Assembly (NCBI GenBank): GCA_025354865.1
Contig: JANXMB010000020.1
Coordinates: forward strand, 1 to 62,829
Length of the DNA: 62,829 nt
Source of the DNA: Acetobacteraceae bacterium
Lineage (GTDB): Bacteria; Pseudomonadota; Alphaproteobacteria; Acetobacterales; Acetobacteraceae
Direction of reading: 5' to 3'
Position 1 is the first letter of the stretch; each line of letters starts with the position of its first letter. Position numbers and translations under genes: made by a program. The notes below the pieces were generated by a model. That model saw only the letters and a program-made list of their open reading frames with translations, was not told the origin of the DNA and made no database searches. Positions 25,314 to 32,478 of this stretch are shown here, in pieces.

Positions 25314-26096
25314 ATGCGCGTCCTGCTTGTTGAAGACGACCTCACCGCCGCCCGCACCATCGTGCTGATGCTACGCGCAGCCGGCGCCGTGGTGGATCAT
25401 TCGCCGCTTGGGGAAGAGGCGGTCGAACTGACCCGACACTATGAATACGACATCGTCCTGCTGGACCTGATGCTGCCCGATATCGAAGGGTTCGAGGTCG
25501 TGCGGCGCCTGCGCATCGCGCGCAACGACACGCCCATACTTGTCCTGTCGGGGCTGGTCCGCTCCCCCGCCAAGGTCAAGGCATTGGGCCTGGGCGCCGA
25601 CGACTTCATCACCAAACCCTTCGACAACGCCGAATTGCTCGCCCGCATGCAGGCCGTGGTTCGCCGCGCCAAAGGCTTTAGCCAGCCGGTGCTAAGGGTC
25701 GGGCCGATCGAACTGAACCTCGACAGTCGGGAGGTCTACGTCGATGGGCGGGAGGTGCATTTGACCGGCAAGGAGTATTCCATTTTGGAACTGCTGGTGC
25801 TGCGCAAGGGCATGGTGCTCACGAAGGAGGCGTTCCTGAACCACCTTTATGGCGGCATGGACGAACCGGAAATGAAGATCGTCGATGTCTTCGTCTGCAA
25901 GCTGCGCCGCAAAATGGCGAAGGCCGGGGCGGATGGGATGATCGGCACGATCTGGGGCCGTGGCTACATGATCCGCTCCCCGGATGGGGAGGAGGCCGAG
26001 TTGCCTCGCCTGGGGCCGTTCCGTCCGGACGAGTTTACCGAAGAGCTACCGGCCAGCCTGAACGGCATCCTGCCCCGCACCCTTACGGCCGCCTGA
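25314..26096 (+). CDS. ctrA: Cell-cycle response regulator CtrA
   Basis: 260 residues, OmpR/PhoB type. The receiver domain (1-120) has the acidic pair Glu7-Asp8, phospho-acceptor Asp51 in DIVLLDLMLPDIEGF and Lys in DDFITKPFDNAELLARM. The winged-helix domain (about 125-230) contains VGPIELNLDSREVYVDGREVH, LTGKEYSILELLVLRKGM and FLNHLYGGMDEPEMKIVDVF, a near-diagnostic CtrA block. CtrA governs flagellar, chemotaxis and division genes and, in Caulobacter, replication initiation. The C-terminus ends Thr-Ala-Ala, like the Caulobacter ClpXP degron, after a tail about 30 residues longer than the Caulobacter protein. An in-frame ATG at 25266 is less likely. The 3' end overlaps the convergent gene by 51 bp. 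Confidence 0.95.
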   Translation: MRVLLVEDDLTAARTIVLMLRAAGAVVDHSPLGEEAVELTRHYEYDIVLLDLMLPDIEGFEVVRRLRIARNDTPILVLSGLVRSPAKVKALGLGADDFITKPFDNAELLARMQAVVRRAKGFSQPVLRVGPIELNLDSREVYVDGREVHLTGKEYSILELLVLRKGMVLTKEAFLNHLYGGMDEPEMKIVDVFVCKLRRKMAKAGADGMIGTIWGRGYMIRSPDGEEAELPRLGPFRPDEFTEELPASLNGILPRTLTAA

Positions 26097-26657
26097 CGGC
26101 AGGTCTTGCGCTGTATCGACATCGCGGAGCGTCCGCAGCAGGGCGACCGAACGGCCGACGAAGTTGGCGCGGGTGTCGGCCAGCGCATGTTCGCTGGACC
26201 ACCGAGCGTTGGCGAAGGGCCGAGCCGGCCGGTTGGGACCCATGGCGACGAGCCAGTAGCCGCCGTCCTCGGCCGGTCCGAATACCGCATCGGCGGAACC
26301 GAGCGCCCGAAACGCCGCGCGGGCGTCGGAGGCGTTGGCGGCGGGGATGTCGCAGCCGATGATCGCGGTGTTGCCCCGCCGAAACCGACGGAACACGCGA
26401 TCCATCCGCTGGCCGATGTCACCGCCACCCTGAGGGATGACGCTTCCCTGGGGAATAACGCTGGGTCGTGCGGCGCTGTCCGGTGTTATCGCCAGAACCG
26501 TTCGAAAGGTGCGATCCCGGCGCAACGAGCGCAGCAGCGCCTCCAGAGTCGCGGTGTGGAACCGCAATGCTGCCCGATCCCCGATCCCCCGCGCCAGACG
26601 GCGCTTCACCGTCCCCAGCCTCGCCGCTCGGGCCATAACGACAATCGTATTCCTCAT
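26046..26657 (-). CDS. DUF2064 / TIGR04282 family glycosyltransferase-like protein
   Basis: 203 residues from ATG 26657. VMARAARLGTVKRRLARGIG, RTVLAITPD, GQRMDRVFRRF, TAIIGCDIPAANASDARAAF, and VFGPAEDGGYWLVAM are the characteristic order of TIGR04282 proteins (MobA-like nucleotidyltransferase fold), often encoded with TIGR04283 glycosyltransferases and linked to arsenosugar-type metabolism. It follows the TIGR04283 gene with an ATGA overlap. An imperfect in-frame duplication (SVIPQG twice, around residues 66-78) lengthens one loop. Its last 51 bp overlap the end of ctrA on the other strand. Confidence 0.85.
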   Translation of the reverse strand: MRNTIVVMARAARLGTVKRRLARGIGDRAALRFHTATLEALLRSLRRDRTFRTVLAITPDSAARPSVIPQGSVIPQGGGDIGQRMDRVFRRFRRGNTAIIGCDIPAANASDARAAFRALGSADAVFGPAEDGGYWLVAMGPNRPARPFANARWSSEHALADTRANFVGRSVALLRTLRDVDTAQDLPSGGRKGAGQDAVQAGR

Positions 26658-27355
26658 TTGTAGAGCCTGACGATCCAATGCGGGGGCACACCGGCGAACC
26701 ATAGCGCAAGGCAGCATAGATTGCGCGCCGACCGCAGGAACCAACCGTCGCGCTGCCATTTATCCGCGTCCGTCAGCGCGACGGCGTCCAGCGGCACCAG
26801 CCGCGCTCGCCCGAGGCGCCGGACCAGATCCACATCCTCCATCAACGGCAAGGGTCGCATCCCGCCGACTCGGTCCAACAAATCCCGATGAATGAGCAGT
26901 CCCTGATCGCCGTACGGTAAGCCAAGCACCCGGCAGCGCCATGCAACCATGCGTTCCAACCGGCGGGCCTGCAGTGCGGTGCTGTCGAGCGCGAAGCGAA
27001 AATATCCTGCGCGGTCGGGATCGCCAGCCATGTGACGCTCGGCTGCTTCCTGCCAGCCCGGCTGCAACCGCGTATCGGCATGGAGCAGCAACAGCCATGG
27101 CCGATCGCCGGCGGCGATGCCCGCTGCCAACTGGCTGCCCCGCCCCTTCGGCGCGCGCACCACCCGGGCACCCAGCGTTGCGGCGATCGCGCAGGTGTCG
27201 TCGGCACTGCCCCCATCTGCGACCACGACATCGGCCATCGAACCCAGCGCGGCGGTCGTCGCGGGGAGCGTGCGTGCGGCGTTCCAGGTGGGGACGATGG
27301 CGACCAGCGCGCGGTTATGCGTCCCGGCTTTTGGTTCGGCGACTTCCTGCTTCAT
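26654..27355 (-). CDS. TIGR04283 family glycosyltransferase (arsenosugar-type)
   Basis: 233 residues of the GT2 fold. VAIVPTWNAARTLPATTAAL, VVVADGGSADDTCAIA, RVVRAPKGRGSQLAAGIA, LLLLHADTRLQPGW and MRPLPLMEDVDLVRRLGR match the TIGR04283 pattern; HADT replaces the usual DDD. These enzymes are found with TIGR04282 partners and in some bacteria belong to arsenosugar or related small-glycoside pathways; the ligand is not proven by sequence. The pair is translationally coupled (4-bp overlap). The gene diverges from the radical SAM gene with 71 bp between starts. Confidence 0.87.
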   Translation of the reverse strand: MKQEVAEPKAGTHNRALVAIVPTWNAARTLPATTAALGSMADVVVADGGSADDTCAIAATLGARVVRAPKGRGSQLAAGIAAGDRPWLLLLHADTRLQPGWQEAAERHMAGDPDRAGYFRFALDSTALQARRLERMVAWRCRVLGLPYGDQGLLIHRDLLDRVGGMRPLPLMEDVDLVRRLGRARLVPLDAVALTDADKWQRDGWFLRSARNLCCLALWFAGVPPHWIVRLYK

Positions 27356-27426
27356 GTTCCCATTATGTTCTTGACCGTCGCGCCCAAGTCTGCGAGAAAA
27401 CGAGGCGAACGGACGGAGAACGCATC

Positions 27427-28623
27427 ATGCGCGCGCAGACCGAACAAGGCAATATCGAACAAGGCCGCATCGACAGGGACGCCATCGCCGCCATGGAATT
27501 GGCCGGGCTGCCCGATGCCGAACCGGCGATCCGAGCGCCCTCGCTTCAGCATCGCGGCAGGGGCGCCGTTACCAACCCGCCGGTCCGTTTCGAACAACGT
27601 GCCGCAAGCCCGTTCGACGACGGCTGGGAAACCTTGACCGCCGATTTCGGCGAACTGCCCAAGCTGGCGACCAGCCTGACCAAGGATACCACGAAGTCGG
27701 CGATCGCCTGGAACAACTCCCCCGACCTGGGGTTCGACCGATCGGTCAATCCGTATCGGGGCTGCGAGCACGGTTGCGTCTATTGCTTCGCTCGCCCGAC
27801 GCACGCCTATCTTGGCTACTCCCCCGGTCTCGATTTCGAAACGAAGCTGACCTATAAGCCGGACGTCGCGGAACTGCTGGACAAGGAACTCCGCAAGCCC
27901 GGCTATCGAGCGCGCACCCTCGCGCTCGGTTCCAACACCGACCCATACCAGCCCGTCGAGCGCACCCTGAAGCTCACCCGCTCGGTGCTGGAGACGATGG
28001 ACAAATTCAACCACCCCGTGGGCATCGTGACCAAATCGGCCGGCGTGCTGCGCGATCTCGATATTCTGTCGTCGATGGCAAAGCGCAATCTGGTGCGGGT
28101 CTACATCTCGCTGACCACGCTCGACCCGGCGTTGGCCCGTGCGATGGAACCTCGGGCCGCAACACCTGCGCGACGCTTGCACACGATCGCGGAACTGACC
28201 CGCGCCGGGGTGCCGGCTGGCGTGCTGACGGCGCCGATGATCCCCGGCCTGAACGATGTCGAGTTGGAAAAGCTGCTGGAAGCCGCCGCCCGCGCCGGGG
28301 CACGCCATGCCGGCTATGTTCTGCTGCGGTTGCCGCATGAAATTCGTGAGATGTTCGAAGCCTGGTTGCACACCCATTTCCCGGATCGAGCCAAACACGT
28401 GCTCAGTCTGGTGCGCGACACCCGTGGCGGGGCGTTGAACGATGCGCGCTTTCATCACCGGTTCTCCGGCCAGGGTGTCTATGCCGATCTACTGCTGCGA
28501 CGCTTTACCCGGGCGGCGCGCCAATGGGGCCTGGATGAAACGCGGGAAGGCTTGGATTGCAGCGCATTCGCCGTCCCCGGTGCGGTTGCGGCTAACGAGC
28601 AGGCCCAGTTGTCCCTGTTCTGA
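27427..28623 (+). CDS. PA0069 family radical SAM protein
   Basis: 398 residues from ATG 27427. The radical SAM cluster motif is RGCEHGCVYCFARPTH with Cys113, Cys117 and Cys120, preceded by SPDLGFDRSVNPY as in the Rv2578c/PA0069 group (spore photoproduct lyase-like). Further family blocks are LGSNTDPYQPVERTLKLTRS, IVTKSAGVLRDLDIL, RVYISLTTLDPALARAMEPR and PAGVLTAPMIPGLND. The physiological substrate is unknown; a DNA- or nucleotide-related repair role has been inferred for relatives. It diverges from the TIGR04283/TIGR04282 pair. No strong ribosome binding site is seen; the first 25 residues are weakly conserved, so a later start is possible. Confidence 0.88.
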   Translation: MRAQTEQGNIEQGRIDRDAIAAMELAGLPDAEPAIRAPSLQHRGRGAVTNPPVRFEQRAASPFDDGWETLTADFGELPKLATSLTKDTTKSAIAWNNSPDLGFDRSVNPYRGCEHGCVYCFARPTHAYLGYSPGLDFETKLTYKPDVAELLDKELRKPGYRARTLALGSNTDPYQPVERTLKLTRSVLETMDKFNHPVGIVTKSAGVLRDLDILSSMAKRNLVRVYISLTTLDPALARAMEPRAATPARRLHTIAELTRAGVPAGVLTAPMIPGLNDVELEKLLEAAARAGARHAGYVLLRLPHEIREMFEAWLHTHFPDRAKHVLSLVRDTRGGALNDARFHHRFSGQGVYADLLLRRFTRAARQWGLDETREGLDCSAFAVPGAVAANEQAQLSLF

Positions 28624-28694
28624 CGGCCGGTTGCGTCCGGTATCCGAACGTCGAATACTGGATGCTTGCGACCCTAACGAATGGAGGAAAACCG

Positions 28695-29453
28695 ATGTCG
28701 TTCTACCGTGGCATGACCTGCACGAACGTCACCCTCGCCGGTGCCGACGGTGCCCCGATCACCGCTTATGTTGCCAAGCCCGAAGGACCCGGCCCGTTCC
28801 CGGGCGTGGTGCTGATCCACCACCTGCCGGGTTGGTCGGAACTCTATATCGAAACCACGCGCCGCTTCGCCCATCATGGTTACATGGCGATCTGCGCCAA
28901 CCTGTATCAGCGCGAGGGCGGCGGATCCGATGGCAACCCCGACGACGTTGCCGCGAAGGTGCGCGCCGATGGCGGCGTTTCCGACGCACAGATGGTCGGC
29001 GACACGGCGGCAGCGGTGGCATGGATGCGGGCGCAGCCGAACCATAACGGCAAGGTCGGCCTGATCGGGTCGTGCTCCGGCGGGCGGCATGCGTTCATCT
29101 ACGGGTGCCAGCGCACCGACGTCGATGCGATCTGCGAGCAATGGGGCGGCGGCGTGGTGATGGCGCCAGCCGATCTGAACGACAAGAAACCGGTCGCGCC
29201 GATCGACATGACTGCGACCCTGTCCGCGCCGCTGCTGGGTCTGTTCGGCAACGACGACCGTGCGCCAAGCCCGGAACAGGTGGACCAACACGAAGCGGCG
29301 TTGAAGCAGCATGGCAAGAACTACGAATTCCACCGCTACGACGGCGCCGGGCATGGCTTCTTCTATTGGCACCGCCCGTTGTACCGGCCGGAGCAGGCGA
29401 TGGACGGTTGGAACAAGATCTGGGCGTTCTTCGGCAAACACCTGACGAAGTAA
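28695..29453 (+). CDS. Dienelactone hydrolase family protein
   Basis: 252 residues, ATG 28695 preceded by GGAGG. The alpha/beta hydrolase fold is of dienelactone hydrolase type: FPGVVLIHHLPGWSELYIET, IGSCSGGRHAFIYG with Cys127 as nucleophile, LLGLFGNDDRAPSPEQVDQH (Asp) and YDGAGHGFFYWHRPLYRP (His). Members open lactones such as carboxymethylenebutenolide in ring-degradation pathways or hydrolyse other small esters. It is followed 13 bp later by a DUF6295 gene, with which it likely forms a small operon. Confidence 0.88.
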   Translation: MSFYRGMTCTNVTLAGADGAPITAYVAKPEGPGPFPGVVLIHHLPGWSELYIETTRRFAHHGYMAICANLYQREGGGSDGNPDDVAAKVRADGGVSDAQMVGDTAAAVAWMRAQPNHNGKVGLIGSCSGGRHAFIYGCQRTDVDAICEQWGGGVVMAPADLNDKKPVAPIDMTATLSAPLLGLFGNDDRAPSPEQVDQHEAALKQHGKNYEFHRYDGAGHGFFYWHRPLYRPEQAMDGWNKIWAFFGKHLTK

Positions 29454-29466
29454 GGAGACCGGAACG

Positions 29467-29772
29467 ATGTGCACGTCGATCGTCGAGATCGTACGCGCCG
29501 AGGGCATGGCGAAGCGCGGGGACCAATGGTTCCCGCTGACGCAGTCGGTGGTCGCCTACGACCACGCCCGCCATGCGCCTTTGGGCGACGTCATCACCCT
29601 GGATTTCTTCAACACATCGCTGGACGCCGGTGCCAGGGCGGCGGTGGAACTGACGCTCGATTCCGCCAAGGAATTGCGCGCAGCCCTAGATCGGGCGATC
29701 GCCGCCGCCGACTTCGAAGAAGCGGAGGTGCGCGGCAAGCACACCGTACCGCGACTGGTGCGCGCGGCCTGA
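29467..29772 (+). CDS. DUF6295 family protein
   Basis: 101 residues, start well supported by AAGGAG. MCTSIVEIVRAEGMAKRGDQ, WFPLTQSVVAYDHARHAPLG, DVITLDFFNTSLDAGARAAV and ELTLDSAKELRAALDRAIAA follow the layout of the DUF6295 family, a single small domain of unknown function found in actinobacteria and alphaproteobacteria near alpha/beta hydrolases. No signal peptide or membrane segment. The pairing with the dienelactone hydrolase gene suggests a binding or accessory role for the same substrate, which is inference. Confidence 0.75.
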   Translation: MCTSIVEIVRAEGMAKRGDQWFPLTQSVVAYDHARHAPLGDVITLDFFNTSLDAGARAAVELTLDSAKELRAALDRAIAAADFEEAEVRGKHTVPRLVRAA

Positions 29773-29776
29773 CAGC

Positions 29777-29806
29777 AAGGGCGCTCGGAGCAATCGGGGC
29801 GCCCTT
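29777..29806 (+). terminator. Hairpin after DUF6295 gene
   Basis: AAGGGCGC (29777-29784) and GCGCCCTT (29799-29806) form a perfect 8-bp stem with a 14-base loop, 5 bp after the DUF6295 stop. No clear T tract follows, so it may be a weak terminator or an mRNA-stabilising stem before the next gene, which begins 128 bp further on. Confidence 0.45.
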
Positions 29807-29933
29807 CGACACCTTGTCCTCGGACCCTTGCCGACACCGCCGGTTACCGCCGCGCGTAGCGGTTCGGGAACGGCAGGGACGACCGACCCCTTTCAACCGC
29901 TTGTTCGAGCATTACCCAAGGCGAAACCGAACC

Positions 29934-30869
29934 ATGTGGGAACCGAGCACACGTTATCCCGATCCGGCCGTTCAGGTGCTGGATCCCAGCTTCAATGCGT
30001 ATCGCCTGCCGCTCGCGTCGGTGGAGCGGCTGTATACCGGCTGCCGCTGGTCGGAAGGCCCGGTGTATGTCGCCGACGGGCGCTATTTGCTGTGGAGCGA
30101 CATTCCTAACGATCGCATTCTGAAATGGGAGGAAGAGACGGGCGCCGTCTCGGTTTTCCGCAAAACCTCCTATAACGCCAACGGCAACACCCGCGACCGC
30201 CAGGGCCGTCTGGTCACCTGCGAGCATCGCGGCCGCCGCGTCAGCCGCACCGAATACGACGGATCGATCGTCACGCTCGCCGACAGTTTCGATGGCAAGC
30301 CCCTGAACTCCCCCAACGATGTCGTGGTGAAGTCGGACGGATCGATTTGGTTCACCGACCCGGCTTTTGGGATCAGCGGCTATTACGAAGGCGAGAAGGC
30401 GGACGCCGAACTGCCGATGGCGGTGTATCGCATCGATGGGACGACGGGGCGGGTGACCAAGATGACCGACACGGTCGAGGGTCCGAACGGTCTTGCTTTC
30501 TCCCCCGACGAGAAAATTCTTTACGTGGTGGCGTCGCGGGGCATGCCGACCCGCCGGATCGAGGCGTTCGACGTCACCGATGCCGGCTTGAAAAATCAGC
30601 GCGTGTTCATCGATGCCGGACCGGGTACCCCCGATGGGTTCCGGGTCGATATCGACGGCAATCTATGGTGCGGCTGGGGCATGGGCGATCCGGCCCTGGA
30701 CGGGGTGCGCATTTTCAACAGTGCGGGCGCGCCGATCGGTCATATCGCGTTGCCGGAAAGGGCGGCGAATCTGTGCTTCGGCGGGCGCTTCCGCAACCGC
30801 TTGTTCATGGCCGCCAGCCACGGGCTGTATGCGCTATATGTCAACACACAGGGGGCTATCGGGGGCTGA
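29934..30869 (+). CDS. SMP-30/gluconolactonase/LRE family protein
   Basis: 311 residues of a six-bladed beta-propeller lactonase. CRWSEGPVYVADGRYLLWSD (metal Glu), NANGNTRDRQGRLVTCEH, LNSPNDVVVKSDGSIWFTDP (Asn and Asp ligands) and GPNGLAFSPDEKILYVVAS are the standard SMP-30 signatures, followed by GFRVDIDGNLWCGWG. The enzyme hydrolyses aldonolactones or similar lactones with a divalent metal in the cytoplasm; no signal peptide is present. It ends 14 bp inside the convergent flavoprotein gene. Upstream genes on the strand (hydrolase, DUF6295) may belong to the same lactone-handling pathway. Confidence 0.92.
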   Translation: MWEPSTRYPDPAVQVLDPSFNAYRLPLASVERLYTGCRWSEGPVYVADGRYLLWSDIPNDRILKWEEETGAVSVFRKTSYNANGNTRDRQGRLVTCEHRGRRVSRTEYDGSIVTLADSFDGKPLNSPNDVVVKSDGSIWFTDPAFGISGYYEGEKADAELPMAVYRIDGTTGRVTKMTDTVEGPNGLAFSPDEKILYVVASRGMPTRRIEAFDVTDAGLKNQRVFIDAGPGTPDGFRVDIDGNLWCGWGMGDPALDGVRIFNSAGAPIGHIALPERAANLCFGGRFRNRLFMAASHGLYALYVNTQGAIGG

Positions 30870-31371
30870 ACGGCCGCACCGCGTCCAACAGGCGATCGGT
30901 CGGCGCCAGCCGTGGCCCCTGCCCGTCGTCGGTTGGCGGCACCACGATCACGCCCCAACTCGGCAATGTGCGCAACGAAGCCTGCGCGATCGGGTGATCG
31001 AACAATGGCTGATTGAGCGACGGGGCCACGATAACCGGCGTGCGGCGCCCGATCGCCTCGGCAGCCACGGACAGCGCCAGGGTGTCGGCAATCCCCGCCG
31101 CCAGCTTGTTCAGCGAGTTGAACCCGCACGGTGCGAACAGCACCGGACCGAACGGCGGCCGGGGGCGGATGGCGAGGTCGAAATACGACTCCACCACCTG
31201 CGCGCCCGGCACATCGGCCAGTTCCCGCAAGGCGATCGTGCGCGATGCATTCGGTGTCGGAATGGCGATGACGCGCGGGAAGCCCAGGCGGACCAATCCC
31301 GCCAGGATTTCCGGCCCGCGCGCGGCCGTCGTGGTGCCGCTGACGATCAGGTAGACGGTGTCGAAGATCAT
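30856..31371 (-). CDS. Flavoprotein (UbiX/DFP-like)
   Basis: 171 residues from ATG 31371, which has AAAGGAGAG upstream; an in-frame ATG 18 bp earlier is the alternative. VYLIVSGTTTAARGPEIL at the N-terminus, VLFAPCGFNSLNKLAAGIAD and PVIVAPSLNQPLFDHP resemble the FMN-binding flavoprotein fold of PPC decarboxylase, EpiD and flavin prenyltransferases, where a Ser/Thr loop and an Asn-rich PxMN-like segment hold FMN. Here the PxMN motif is replaced by APSLNQPLF. The precise reaction (decarboxylation, prenyl transfer or other) cannot be given. It is 45 bp downstream of the HpaI-type aldolase gene, probably in one transcript. Confidence 0.7.
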   Translation of the reverse strand: MIFDTVYLIVSGTTTAARGPEILAGLVRLGFPRVIAIPTPNASRTIALRELADVPGAQVVESYFDLAIRPRPPFGPVLFAPCGFNSLNKLAAGIADTLALSVAAEAIGRRTPVIVAPSLNQPLFDHPIAQASLRTLPSWGVIVVPPTDDGQGPRLAPTDRLLDAVRPFSPR

Positions 31372-31415
31372 TCGGCTCTCCTTTGCCATGCCCCAGACGG
31401 TTCGATCGTCGCGGT

Positions 31416-32357
31416 CTAGACTGGCATCGTCCGTTTCTGATGCGCCCGCCCGATACGCGCGGTTTCGGGATCGTGCCCGGCGATCACCCGCACGCCCTCG
31501 TCCAAACGGCCGGCGATGTTGCTGGGCGAGCAGCCCTCCAGAAACGCGATCCCGTTGCGCAGGCAGGCGTTCAGGACCTTATTCCGAGCGGCGGCCATGA
31601 TGGGGGGATAGGGATCGCGCATGATGGCGACGGAGCCAAGCGACAAGCTCAGATCGCCCGGCCCCATTTCGGCAAAACCCAGGCCGGGGACGGCGCAGAT
31701 GGCATCGGCGTTGGCGATCCCTTCCGGACTTTCCAATTTCACACCCAGCAGCAATTCCCCTGCGGGATTGAGCGGCCAGGGCTCGCACTTGTCCATATAA
31801 TCCGCCCCCGACAGGCCCCAGATCGGGGCGGCGGTGTTTTCCGAGCCCCGGCCACGCGTGCCGATGCCCAATAGGCCGGGGGCTGCCGTTGGGCGGATCG
31901 CCCCGTCCAAACGCGCCTCCGGCGAGGGCAGTGCGGGATCGACGCCATGCGGATGATGCGGATAGCGGCAGGCTTCGACGAAGGCCCGCACGGCATCCAC
32001 CGTCTCCGCCTGACAGAGCAGGATGCCATGCACCCCGCGCCCGAGGATTTGTCGGAACTGCCAGGCGTTAAAGCGGACGTTGGCCTCATCCGTTCCGTTG
32101 ACCGGCGCTTCGACGATGACGGTCGGTGTGCGGTGCCCGGATCGGGTGGGGCCGGCATCGACCATGCCGCGCAGGTATTCCGCGAGGCCGGCCATATCGA
32201 AGGAACCGTGTTCCATGCCGACATTCATATAATCGGCCCAGGTGCCGGCGTCGGTCTTGCCTTGCTCATAGGTCAGCACGTGGCCGCTATGCGGGCCGTC
32301 GTAGTAGATGGCCTGTCCGGCTTGCAGCAGTTCGATGGCGCGATTGACGCGGCGCAT
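31416..32357 (-). CDS. HpcH/HpaI aldolase/citrate lyase family protein
   Basis: 313 residues, some 50 longer than HpaI. The phosphoenolpyruvate-binding TIM barrel is recognisable: DYMNVGMEHGSFDMAGLAEY (WvxlDxEHg equivalent), GVHGILLCQAETVDAVRAFV, LLGVKLESPEGIANADAICA (KxES/QiEt equivalent with metal Glu), GFAEMGPGDLSLSLG (metal Asp) and NGIAFLEGC. Class II pyruvate aldolases of this type split 2-keto-4-hydroxy acids into pyruvate or oxaloacetate-type products. The extra length is an insertion around residues 135-190. It diverges from the TcuA-like gene (121 bp between starts). Confidence 0.85.
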   Translation of the reverse strand: MRRVNRAIELLQAGQAIYYDGPHSGHVLTYEQGKTDAGTWADYMNVGMEHGSFDMAGLAEYLRGMVDAGPTRSGHRTPTVIVEAPVNGTDEANVRFNAWQFRQILGRGVHGILLCQAETVDAVRAFVEACRYPHHPHGVDPALPSPEARLDGAIRPTAAPGLLGIGTRGRGSENTAAPIWGLSGADYMDKCEPWPLNPAGELLLGVKLESPEGIANADAICAVPGLGFAEMGPGDLSLSLGSVAIMRDPYPPIMAAARNKVLNACLRNGIAFLEGCSPSNIAGRLDEGVRVIAGHDPETARIGRAHQKRTMPV

Positions 32358-32478
32358 GGCATATCCTCCGATGGTCGCGGATAGTGTGCGTCAGCGGCGG
32401 ACGGATTGACAGCCAACCGCGCGGCTTACAGGGTCGCGTCGATATATGTGCCGCCGGAAACGCCAAGGAAATGACTGA

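Noticed and set aside
26420-26465. Near-tandem 18-bp duplication (SVIPQG twice) in the DUF2064 gene
   Set aside because: In frame and confined to a loop; looks like simple slippage without further significance.
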